Shown here piece by piece: positions 1 through 7,058 of a stretch of 64,000 nt of DNA. The position numbers and the translations under genes were made by a program. Source of the DNA: Sphingopyxis alaskensis RB2256. GTDB lineage: Bacteria > Pseudomonadota > Alphaproteobacteria > Sphingomonadales > Sphingomonadaceae. The stretch lies in assembly GCF_000013985.1 (NCBI RefSeq), contig NC_008048.1, positions 2,108,001 to 2,172,000 of the forward strand, written 5' to 3'. Numbering within the stretch: position 1 is the stretch's first letter; each line of letters opens with the position of its first letter. Under the pieces are notes generated by a model. The model worked only from the letters and a program-made list of their open reading frames with translations, did no database searches and was not told where the DNA came from.

Positions 1-917
1 CAGAACCCCTTGGCCCCCGACGGATCGTAAAAGGCCTGATAACAGGCGCCACCGCCGCGCGCCGTGGTCGTTTCGAGCCGCTGTATCTCGCCGCCCGCTT
101 TCACATGCAGCCGGACAGCCGGGGACGTGCCGACGCCAAGGCCGGTGCCCGACCAGCGACAGATTTCGGTGCCATCGGCGGCGCCGTTGCGCCCCCGGTA
201 AAGGGCAAAGGCGTCGATCCCCGGAACCTGCCCGATGCACCAGTTGTTGATGCCGGCCTGCGTGAAGCTGATCTGGGCGCCGTTCGGCGTGCCGGAGAGG
301 TTGGCAAAGTCGGCGAGGATGCCGCGAGCGGGATTGGCGATCGCCACGTTGAACAGATAATTGGGGACGGCTGCGCCGAATATATATCGCCCGTCGGCAT
401 CGCGAAACGCCAGCGCCGAAAGCGGAATGTTGAACCAGTCCGCGCCGCGGCGAAGTGTCACCGTGTCGCTCGCTTCGCCCGACTCCACGCTGCCATGCAA
501 TGTCGAAATCGGCTGTCTGGTAGCGACCACGCCGGTCAGGGTCGCCACTTCGCCGCCCAGCGCCGCCACCTCGTCCGCCAGCGCCGCCGCCTCGGTATCG
601 CGGCCCGCAAACCAGTCGGCGCCAACGGTCAGCGCGATCGTTTTCAGCCCCGGCGCGAAATCGACTGTCGCGCCGCCCGCTGATGAAGCCGCCACCGCGT
701 CACGCAGCAACCGCCCGCTGCCGTCGATCCGCCCGATCCCGACCTCCCACTGATCGGGATGGGCGATCCCGGCGACGGCATAATGAAACGGAACGCCGGG
801 CGGCACGGCGCCCGCGAACCGGCGATGGCCGGGCACCGCGCCGGTCGGCGTCAGCGGCCCGGTCCCGCCCTCCTGCGCCAGCTCGCGCACCAGGTCGGCG
901 AAAAAGGGGGTCGGCAT
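1..917 (-). CDS. Phage/GTA fibre-like structural protein, partial (C-terminus beyond left edge)
   Basis: An open frame runs from an ATG at 917 to the window edge with no stop, giving about 305 residues. It starts MPTPFFADLVRELAQEGG. The first ~110 residues look like a small carbohydrate- or fibre-type domain, with a short motif (QWEVGIGRIDGSGRLLRDAV, then VDFAPGLKTIALTVGADWF) of a kind seen in alphaproteobacterial tail or fibre proteins. An Ala/Glu-rich linker with a VAALGGEVATLTGVVATR heptad-like stretch follows, then a Gly-rich beta-type region. It lies 108 bp downstream of the capsid gene on the same strand, so it is probably part of the same module. In the usual GTA order a head-tail connector would come here. 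The exact family is not recognised; the structural role is inferred from context. Confidence 0.6.
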   Translation of the reverse strand, partial: MPTPFFADLVRELAQEGGTGPLTPTGAVPGHRRFAGAVPPGVPFHYAVAGIAHPDQWEVGIGRIDGSGRLLRDAVAASSAGGATVDFAPGLKTIALTVGADWFAGRDTEAAALADEVAALGGEVATLTGVVATRQPISTLHGSVESGEASDTVTLRRGADWFNIPLSALAFRDADGRYIFGAAVPNYLFNVAIANPARGILADFANLSGTPNGAQISFTQAGINNWCIGQVPGIDAFALYRGRNGAADGTEICRWSGTGLGVGTSPAVRLHVKAGGEIQRLETTTARGGGACYQAFYDPSGAKGF

Positions 918-1025
918 GGCAAAGCCATCCTTTCAACGTTTCGGGAATCGGAACAGTTGGCGCCCGGCCCGCTCCCGAAAGGGAAAGGGAAGCCGGACCG
1001 GGCACCCATCGCGCACCAGTGCTGC

Positions 1026-2168
1026 TCAGCTGGCGGCGAATTTCATCAGCTTGATCGCCTGCGAATCGATGATCGCGCCGCCGACCCTTTTGGTTGCATA
1101 GAAATGCACGAAGGGCTTGTTGCTGAACGGATCGCGCAGGATGCGCGTCTCGCCGCGGTCGGCGATCAGATAGCCCGCGCGGAAATTGCCGAAGGCGATC
1201 GACAGGCTGTCGGCCGCAATATCGGGCATGTCCTCGGCCTCGACGACCGGATAGCCGAGCAGGCTCGCCGCCTGTCCCTCGACCAGCCCCGGCTGCCAGA
1301 CGAAGGCGCCGTCCGACGTCTTGAACTTGCGGATGCGCGCCAGCGTATCGCTGTTCATCACCCACACCGCGCCCTGCCGGTACGGAGCTTTCAGCGCATG
1401 GACCAGCTCGACCAGTCTGTCCTCAGGGTTCACCGCCGGAAAGGCGCCCGCGCTGCCCGTCGCCAGATGCTGCAACGTGCCGAACGGCCGCGCACCGTCA
1501 CCCTCGTCGCTCGTCGCATAGGTCAGGAATCCCCTGGGCCGGTTCGTGCCGTTGCCGGTCACGAACGCCGCCCCTTCGGCGACCGCGAACTCGCGCCCGA
1601 TCTCGTCGGCCAGCCAGGCCTCGACGTTGAACATCGCATCGTCGAGCATCGCCTGGCTCGCCGCCGGATTGGCGTAAAGCTCGCCCGACGGCGGCGCGAT
1701 CTCGGCAAAGCTGCGCGTCGCCGTCTCGGGCCGCGCGTCGCTTTCGCCGACCCAGCCCGCGCCCGTCGCGCCCGTCGCGATCAGCTTCCGGTACCCGCTC
1801 GTCCCTGTCTGCACCACGGTCGCGATGCTGCGGATCGGCGACAGCGATTTCAGCGTCGCGGCGATGCTGGTGTCGATCTCGCGCGGCACCGCATAGCCGC
1901 CCTCGGCTCCGCTCGCCCCCGACAGGCTCTTCATCTCCACCCCGGCGTCGATCCCGCGCCGCAGATAACGTTCGACAAAGGCGTCCAGCGCCGGATCGGC
2001 CGCCTTCGCCCCGTCGAGCGGCAACCGCGCCGCCGCGACCGCCTGGGCATCGACCTGTGCCTTCAGCGCCGCAACCGACGCCTTCAGCTCATCGACGGCC
2101 TCCGCCGCCAGCACCGCATCGAACGCGCCGTCCAGCGCATCGGCCTTCACTTCCATATCCACTTCCAT
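1026..2168 (-). CDS. HK97-family major capsid protein (GTA gp5-like)
   Basis: Encodes 380 residues that form the icosahedral head shell. The N-terminal ~100 residues are Ala-rich and partly coiled-coil (VDELKASVAALKAQVDAQ), typical of the delta domain removed by the prohead protease. The HK97 fold follows, with family landmarks such as GGYAVPREIDTSI, LSPIRSIATVVQT, GWVGES and a C-terminal segment containing RDPFSNKPFVHFYATKR. ATG 2168 is chosen because the longer open frame upstream is translated palindromic repeat; a second in-frame ATG lies four codons in (MEVDMEV). Length and order after the protease fit the phage/GTA head module. Confidence 0.88.
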   Translation of the reverse strand: MEVDMEVKADALDGAFDAVLAAEAVDELKASVAALKAQVDAQAVAAARLPLDGAKAADPALDAFVERYLRRGIDAGVEMKSLSGASGAEGGYAVPREIDTSIAATLKSLSPIRSIATVVQTGTSGYRKLIATGATGAGWVGESDARPETATRSFAEIAPPSGELYANPAASQAMLDDAMFNVEAWLADEIGREFAVAEGAAFVTGNGTNRPRGFLTYATSDEGDGARPFGTLQHLATGSAGAFPAVNPEDRLVELVHALKAPYRQGAVWVMNSDTLARIRKFKTSDGAFVWQPGLVEGQAASLLGYPVVEAEDMPDIAADSLSIAFGNFRAGYLIADRGETRILRDPFSNKPFVHFYATKRVGGAIIDSQAIKLMKFAAS

Positions 2169-2196
2169 GCCCGTCACTCCTTCAACCAAAAAGAAT

Positions 2197-2330
2197 CCTC
2201 CCCATCGACTTGCGATGGGGAGGGGGACCGCGCCCGAAGGGCGTGGTGGAGGGGCGACAACCTCGCGCCATTTCCCTCCGTCAACGGCTCGCGCCGCTGC
2301 CACCTCCCCATCGACTTGCGATGGGGAGGA
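2197..2330. repeat. Palindrome-ended dispersed repeat (family D), copy 1
   Basis: Two arms of the form cctccccatcgacttgcgat followed by ggggagg bound about 80 bp of inner sequence. The same element, in the opposite orientation and with diverged arms, lies at 29403-29535: the inner part read in reverse here (gtggcagcggcgcgagc, then gacggaggg, then gcccctcca) aligns with that copy. It fills the space between the protease and capsid genes. It looks like a non-autonomous REP/MITE-type element. Confidence 0.8.
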
Positions 2331-2338
2331 GCGCCAAA

Positions 2339-2788
2339 TCAGCGCCTGCGATCCTCCACCGCTATCACCCGCGCCAGCGGCTGCATCGGCATCGCCACCA
2401 GGCTCACCTCGGCCAGATCGAGCGCCAGCAGCTCGCGCGGCCGCGCCCCGCGCGCCGCCGTCACCCGATAGCCAAAGCTCAGCCCGGTCAGCGCCCCGCG
2501 CGCGACCAGCCCGGCGGCCGTCGGATGCGTCACCCGCGCGACCACGCGCAGCCCGCGCTTGTCCTCCGCCAAAGCCTCGATCACGCCGACGACAGCTCCC
2601 GGCCGATGCTGCCACAGCAACGGCACCGCCCGCCGCGCCCGCAAACTCGCCGCAAACGCCCCGCTGCGTACAATGTCCCCGCCCCGATCGACGCGGTCGA
2701 ACACCGCAGCGTAACCGGCGAAACGGATAGCCCTCTCCCCTTCAGGGGAGAGGGTTGGGAGAGGGGAACTCAAGTGGGCGATTCTCAC
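2339..2788 (-). CDS. HK97-family prohead protease (peptidase S78, GTA gp4-like)
   Basis: Encodes 149 residues from GTG 2788, which overlaps the stop of the upstream gene (GTGA). It cleaves capsid scaffold domains during head maturation. Catalytic candidates are the His in LLWQHRP and the Ser in LTGLSFGYRV, as in S78 proteases; FAGYAAVFDRVDRGGDIV is the typical N-terminal strand. Residues ~6-19 (LSSPLPTLSPEGER) are translated from a palindromic repeat at 2731-2767, so the mature N-terminus has been extended or replaced by repeat sequence. No ATG is available in frame between the upstream stop and the conserved core, which supports the GTG start. Confidence 0.85.
   Translation of the reverse strand: MRIAHLSSPLPTLSPEGERAIRFAGYAAVFDRVDRGGDIVRSGAFAASLRARRAVPLLWQHRPGAVVGVIEALAEDKRGLRVVARVTHPTAAGLVARGALTGLSFGYRVTAARGARPRELLALDLAEVSLVAMPMQPLARVIAVEDRRR
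2731..2767. repeat. Family E palindromic repeat inside the prohead protease start
   Basis: Core ccctctccccttcagggg followed by agag and ttgggagagggg. A 22-bp core is identical in reverse complement to one at 42436-42457 inside the restriction-modification gene, and related arms end the element at 8176-8305. Here it is translated as part of the protease N-terminus. Confidence 0.75.
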
Positions 2789-3117
2789 TTCAGCAATCCC
2801 GGCAACCCCAGCTTCACCGCCAGCCCGACGACGAGCAGCGCCAGCATCCCGCGCACCGCCCAGTCGACCGCCGCTTTCCACGCGCTCGTCTTGGCGTCGC
2901 GCCACGCGCCGAGCAGTTGCCTGAGGTCCGCGACATCGTCGCGCGCCGCTGCATCGGCCAGCCCCAGCCGTGCCAGCGCCCGCCGCGCCCCCAGTTCGCT
3001 CGCCTCCTCGACCACCGCGCGCAGCAAGGCCGCATCGGCACCTGACGCACCGGACGCTCCGATCGCACTTGTCCCCGCCAGCGCGATCAACCGCGCCAGC
3101 GCCTCATCTTCATCCAT
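2785..3117 (-). CDS. DUF6127 family protein of the GTA head module (gp3.5 position)
   Basis: Encodes 110 residues. It is found in sphingomonad GTA-like clusters between portal and protease; its function is unknown. An acidic and Ala-rich N-terminal half (DEDEALARLIALAG, then LLRAVVEEASELGARRALARLGL) leads into AWRDAKTSAWKAAVDW and one C-terminal transmembrane helix (RGMLALLVVGLAVKLGLPGLL). The family assignment is from memory of that pattern. The stop overlaps the GTG of the protease gene. Confidence 0.7.
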   Translation of the reverse strand: MDEDEALARLIALAGTSAIGASGASGADAALLRAVVEEASELGARRALARLGLADAAARDDVADLRQLLGAWRDAKTSAWKAAVDWAVRGMLALLVVGLAVKLGLPGLLK

Positions 3118-3136
3118 GTCGCTATCCTCACAAAAA

Positions 3137-3187
3137 ACCCTCCCCCTGGGAGGGGGGAGGGTTGCGCAGCCTTGGCAGCAAGCTGGG
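3137..3187. repeat. Family E repeat, half element
   Basis: Reads ccctccccctgggaggggg, then gcagccttggcagcaagctg and ggtgggggtggg. It resembles one half of the larger element at 8176-8305, which carries cttggcagcttgctgcc and gtggggtgggg in the same order. It occupies most of the space between the DUF6127 and portal genes. Confidence 0.65.
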
Positions 3188-3213
3188 TGGGGGTGGGCCG
3201 GCGCCCGCGAACG

Positions 3214-4320
3214 CTACGCCACCCCCAGCAGCGCCTTCTTCTCGTCCGCGCTCAGCCAGTCGGCACCCGACACCTCGCGCCACAGCGCCATCCGGTCCTC
3301 GGCCAGCGCGGGCAGCTTGTTGAGGTCGACGCGCAGCTCGGCGCCGTCGAACCAGCCCGACAGCCCCTGCGCGATCGCCCCCAATATCTTGGCGCACAAA
3401 GGCAGCACCGTCAGCCGCCACAGCGCGCGATTGGCCTCGCGATAATTGGCATAGGTCGCGTCCCCCGGCAGCCCCAGCAGCATCGGCGGCACCCCGAACG
3501 CCATCGCAATCTCGCGCGCGCTCGAATCCTTCAGCGCCAGGAAATCCATCTCGGCGGGCGACAGCGACAGCGCCTGCCACCGGAGGCCACCCTCCAGCAG
3601 CAAGGGCCGCCCGGCATTGGCACGCCCCGAAAAACTCTCGGCCAGTTCCTCGCGCAGCCGCTCGACCTGCTCGGCCGACAGCGGCATCCCCTTGTCGCCC
3701 GGATCATGGACCAGCGCCCCCGACGGCCGCGCCGCATTCTCCAGCAGCGCCGCATTCCACTTCGCCGCCGCATTATGCGCCGCGATCGCCCCCGCCGCGG
3801 CGCCCAGGCACCCCGCGCCATAATGATCGTCGAGCGGATGCAGCGCCTTCACATGCACCACCGCGACGCGCCCCGCGCCATCCTCGGCGGGCAGGACCGC
3901 CGCCGACCCGCCCGCCTTGTAGCGATAGGCCACCGGCCACCCGCGCGCGTCGGCCTCGACCGTCACCCGCTCGGGGCGCAGCGCGAACAGCTCGGCCGGC
4001 GCCCCCGCGCCATCGGTCAAAATCTGCACATAGCCATTGCCGTGCAGCAACAGGTGCGACGCCAGCGTCTCAAGCAGCCCCTGCCCGCCCGACGTCGCCG
4101 AAACCAGCGCCAAGAGCCCCGGATCGCTCGCCTCCAGCGGCGCACTCGCCGCCGCCTCGGCCACCAGCCGCACGCTGCGCTGCACGATCGCATTCGCCAG
4201 ATACCCCTCGCGCACCTGCGCTTCCCACGACAGCGGCGCAGGCGCCGACCAGCTCCCATACACCCGCGACAAAGCGGGCCGCGCAGCCCCCTGCGCAGCC
4301 TTCCGGCCAAACCAGTTCAT
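3214..4320 (-). CDS. HK97-family phage portal protein (GTA gp3-like)
   Basis: Encodes 368 residues. It forms the dodecameric ring at the capsid vertex through which DNA is packaged. Family features include an N-terminal aromatic start (MNWFGRKAA), YLANAIVQRSVRLVAEAAAS, HLLLHGNGYVQI, ELFALRPERV and the conserved core KDSSAREIAMAFGVPPMLLG followed by YANYREANRALW. The length is in the usual range for compact portals. It stands downstream of the terminase but is separated from it by the NYN gene and a hairpin. Confidence 0.9.
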   Translation of the reverse strand: MNWFGRKAAQGAARPALSRVYGSWSAPAPLSWEAQVREGYLANAIVQRSVRLVAEAAASAPLEASDPGLLALVSATSGGQGLLETLASHLLLHGNGYVQILTDGAGAPAELFALRPERVTVEADARGWPVAYRYKAGGSAAVLPAEDGAGRVAVVHVKALHPLDDHYGAGCLGAAAGAIAAHNAAAKWNAALLENAARPSGALVHDPGDKGMPLSAEQVERLREELAESFSGRANAGRPLLLEGGLRWQALSLSPAEMDFLALKDSSAREIAMAFGVPPMLLGLPGDATYANYREANRALWRLTVLPLCAKILGAIAQGLSGWFDGAELRVDLNKLPALAEDRMALWREVSGADWLSADEKKALLGVA

Positions 4321-4333
4321 GATGATCTCCTAT

Positions 4334-4975
4334 TTAGGCAGGCTTCTTTGGACGATAGTCGCGGCTATCCAGACATTGGTCGTAAAGCTGCCGGTCGAGC
4401 TTGATCCAATCTGTCTTGTCGATGCCTCTTACGCGATATGTCGGGCTTACCGGAAAGGCGGAGGCTACCTTGATCCAACGTTTTTGTTCTTGTGCTATCA
4501 GCCGAATTTCGTCGGCCACTTCGGTAAGATCTTGATCACGACAAAACAGGATCGCCACGTCAAACTCTCGTTTCAAGGCAAGCCTGATGACATCTAGCGC
4601 GATACGAACATCTATCCCCTTCTCATCTCCGTCTAGAAATGAGTGTTCTGTACCATCAGGCAGTCTGACTTTTTTGTTCCGATAGCGTAAGGAACGAGTA
4701 AAAACATGGACGCCTTGGCGAGCCATTTGAGCAGCTTTTGCAACCCAAAAATGATTCCAGAACGGCTTGTCTGCCGCATCCGGAACGCCGGTATAAAAGC
4801 GTGTTTGCTGCAACTGCCAACCATGGTCTTGGCAAACTCGTTCTGCCAATAGGGTTGGATCAAAATTGGGCCAGCTGTATCCAAACGCTTGCTTCGCAGA
4901 GTGGAAAAGATTTTGTCCGTCGAAAAACGCAACGGCGCGAATCAGAGGTAGCTGGTCTGCCATATAACGGAACAT
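4334..4975 (-). CDS. NYN-domain (PIN-like) ribonuclease, inserted in the GTA head module
   Basis: Encodes 213 residues from ATG 4975 (an alternative ATG lies at 4963). NYN domains are metal-dependent PIN-like RNases. Acidic residues in the expected places are FFDGQN near residue 20, GIDVRIALD near residue 120 and FCRDQDLTEVADEI near residue 150. There is no second domain and no signal peptide. Base composition is visibly lower in GC than the flanking phage genes, and codon use is less biased (many TTT, CAA, AAA), suggesting recent transfer. It lies between large terminase and portal, where GTA clusters normally have nothing. A putative promoter, operator and hairpin stand just upstream. Target RNA is unknown. 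Confidence 0.8.
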   Translation of the reverse strand: MFRYMADQLPLIRAVAFFDGQNLFHSAKQAFGYSWPNFDPTLLAERVCQDHGWQLQQTRFYTGVPDAADKPFWNHFWVAKAAQMARQGVHVFTRSLRYRNKKVRLPDGTEHSFLDGDEKGIDVRIALDVIRLALKREFDVAILFCRDQDLTEVADEIRLIAQEQKRWIKVASAFPVSPTYRVRGIDKTDWIKLDRQLYDQCLDSRDYRPKKPA

Positions 4976-5002
4976 GTCATGAACATAACAGTTTCGCTAG
5001 GC

Positions 5003-5048
5003 CAAAATTAATAACCCCGCCGGAGGCCTTTCGGCGTGTCCGGCGGGG
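5003..5048 (-). terminator. Hairpin followed by T-rich tract between terminase and NYN gene
   Basis: Ten-base-pair stem (ccccgccgga at 5015-5024 with tccggcgggg at 5039-5048) and a 14-nt loop. On the minus strand it is followed by TTATTAATTTT. It would stop transcripts coming from the terminase gene. It also lies between the putative NYN promoter and the NYN start codon, so it may act as a leader attenuator. Confidence 0.65.
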
Positions 5049-5065
5049 AAGAAGTTGATGACCGT

Positions 5066-5118
5066 CAGATAAGACATCCTGTATTAACGTCAAGTGAAAA
5101 TTATCCCGTCAGGATAAT
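5066..5118 (-). promoter_or_regulatory. Putative promoter and operator of the NYN gene
   Basis: On the minus strand, TTGACG (5093-5088) and TATCTG (5071-5066) are separated by 16 bp, a fair sigma-70-type match. Immediately upstream is a perfect inverted repeat, attatcc-cgtca-ggataat (5100-5118), which could be a regulator binding site. The stretch is AT-rich against its surroundings. This is inferred from pattern only. Confidence 0.45.
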
Positions 5119-5124
5119 CTCTCC

Positions 5125-6435
5125 CTAAACCACCCGCACCCCCGGCCCGCGCCCCTTGCGCATCCCGTCCAGCAACGCCGCCAGCGCCCACACGCACGCA
5201 TCCGCCCGGTCGGGCGAGCGCCCCGGCCCCGCATAGCCGCCGCCCATCTGCAATCCGCAAAGCTGGTCCTCCAGGTCGGCAAACGCCCCCGCATGGACCA
5301 CCTGCCCGCGCTCATAGGCCAGCGCCACCGGCTCCGCGCGCCGCGCCTTGCCGACGCTCGCATGAATCGCCACGACGGGCAGCGTCATGTCGGCCTGGCG
5401 CAGCACCGCCGCGACCATGTCGCCGCCCATATTGCTCTCGGCCACCACGCGCTCGGCGCCCCAGCGCGCCGCCGCGGCGGCCACCGCCTGCGCCCACACG
5501 CCCGGCAGCGGGCGTAGGGCGCTCGCATCCTCGACCACCGCCAGCCGCCCGTCGCGCAGCAGCGCCGCCACCACGATCCCGCACGCATCGCCCCCCGCGC
5601 TCGCCGGCGGATCGACGCCGATCACGACGCGCGCGAATTTGCCGATGCTCCCCGCATCGACGCGGCACCGCTCGATCAGCGCGCGCGTCCACAGCGCGTC
5701 CTCGACATCCTCCAGCAATTCGCCGTCCAGCTCCTGCCGCCCCAGCCGCGTCCCGCCATAGATGGCATCCATCGTCGCCAGCCATTGAACCGACAAATTG
5801 CGCCGGTTGCTCGCCGTGCGCCCGCGCGTCGTCGCAACCCCCCTTTCCTGTATCAGTCGCCGTACCAGCGGCACGCAGCGCGGCGTCGTCGTCGCGACGA
5901 CCTGTGGACGCGCGCCAATCCGCATTGTCAGCATCAGATTATCCCATGCGGCCTCGCCCTTCGGCCATTTTGCGATCTCGTCGCACCACGCCGCATCATG
6001 CTCAGGACCGCGCAGACTGTCGGGCTCGACAGCCGAATAGAGCGTTGCCACCGCGCCGTTCGGCCACGTCAGCCGCCGCAGGCTGCTTTCATATTCGGGG
6101 CGCAGATGGTCGGGTGCAATCGCCAATAACCCGCTTTCGCCCTCGACCATCACCTGCCGCGCCTCCAGCAACGACGCCGCGACCAGCGCGATCCGCGCAC
6201 CCGGCGTCGTCTCCGCAAAGGCGCGCACCCACTCGGCGCCGGTGCGCGTTTTGCCGAACCCGCGCCCCGCGAGCAGCAGCCACACATGCCAGTCGCCCGT
6301 CGGCGGATTCTGGTCCGCGCGCCGCCACCACGACCAGTCGGTCAGCAGCTGCGCGCATTTCCTGTCCGACAGCGCCTTCAACCAGCGATCGAGTTTCGTC
6401 CGCGTTTCGCCGACGCAGTCGGTTGCGTGCTTCAT
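5125..6435 (-). CDS. Phage/GTA terminase large subunit
   Basis: Encodes 436 residues. It is the ATP-driven packaging motor and nuclease. Walker A is LLAGRGFGKTRTGAEW near residue 55-70. The Walker B/C region contains SLRGPEHDAAWCDEIAKWP. The RNase H-like nuclease has VVIGVDPPASAGGDACG, VVAESNMGGDMV and RSPDRADACVWALA, with the expected acidic residues. ATG 6435 overlaps the stop of the small-terminase gene (ATGA), indicating translational coupling; the longer frame upstream is only read-through of that gene. All motifs are intact, so the packaging function may be preserved. Confidence 0.92.
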   Translation of the reverse strand: MKHATDCVGETRTKLDRWLKALSDRKCAQLLTDWSWWRRADQNPPTGDWHVWLLLAGRGFGKTRTGAEWVRAFAETTPGARIALVAASLLEARQVMVEGESGLLAIAPDHLRPEYESSLRRLTWPNGAVATLYSAVEPDSLRGPEHDAAWCDEIAKWPKGEAAWDNLMLTMRIGARPQVVATTTPRCVPLVRRLIQERGVATTRGRTASNRRNLSVQWLATMDAIYGGTRLGRQELDGELLEDVEDALWTRALIERCRVDAGSIGKFARVVIGVDPPASAGGDACGIVVAALLRDGRLAVVEDASALRPLPGVWAQAVAAAAARWGAERVVAESNMGGDMVAAVLRQADMTLPVVAIHASVGKARRAEPVALAYERGQVVHAGAFADLEDQLCGLQMGGGYAGPGRSPDRADACVWALAALLDGMRKGRGPGVRVV

Positions 6436-6932
6436 TCGCGCTCGCCCTGATCGGCGAGCAGATCGGTCTCGGCCGCGGCCTGCGCCTGCATCGCATGGAG
6501 CTTCGCGGTCAGTCGCGCCTTGGCGCTCCCTTGTGCCGCGGCGGGGCCGACGCCGGGCAGCTTGGCCCCGCGCACCGCCGCGCGATGCGCCGCGAGCAAC
6601 GAAAGGCCGAGCCGGTATTTCTGGGCCCGCGATTTCAGCGTCGCATCCTTCACATTGCCCGTCGGCGCGATCAGCGCCTCGGCCAGCAGTTCGGCTTCGA
6701 GCCGGGCAAAGCCTTCGCACAGCGCCGCTTGCCAGCGCGCGGCAAAGCCGCTGTTGCGCCGCCGTTCGCGATACATGGCATCGGCGCCGATTCCGGCCTT
6801 GCGCGCCGATGCGGCCACATTTGACGATTCGGCGAGCGCCTCCAGAAAAATGTCCATCTGTGCGCGGCCGGGACGCGCCCTGCCGCCCGCATTTCCTCCA
6901 TGGCCCTCCCCGACCTTGCCGATCCGTCCCAT
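6432..6932 (-). CDS. Putative small terminase/DNA-binding protein (GTA gp1-like)
   Basis: Encodes 166 residues. The N-terminal third contains a helix-turn-helix-like stretch (FLEALAESSNVAASARKAGIGADAMYRERR), as in the small-terminase-like proteins that precede the terminase in alphaproteobacterial GTA clusters. The rest is helical and Ala-rich. Start ATG 6932 is the longest; ATG 6857 (MDIFLEALAE) is an alternative that still keeps the HTH. It overlaps the large terminase by 4 nt. The role is inferred mainly from position and the HTH. Confidence 0.7.
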   Translation of the reverse strand: MGRIGKVGEGHGGNAGGRARPGRAQMDIFLEALAESSNVAASARKAGIGADAMYRERRRNSGFAARWQAALCEGFARLEAELLAEALIAPTGNVKDATLKSRAQKYRLGLSLLAAHRAAVRGAKLPGVGPAAAQGSAKARLTAKLHAMQAQAAAETDLLADQGERE

Positions 6933-7058
6933 CGCCGCCTCCCCGGAAAACAGATCGGGCCGACCGCCCCGAAAGGCGCCGGCCCGACTCGCAATTCTTC
7001 ATGATGTGACTCGTGTGCCACATCAGCGTGACGATGTCAACAAAAATAACCTATATGG

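Noticed and set aside
1..6932. Calling the phage-like cluster a complete active prophage
   Set aside because: No integrase, repressor, lysis or attachment sites are seen, and the gene order is that of a GTA head module; the tail region is outside the window.
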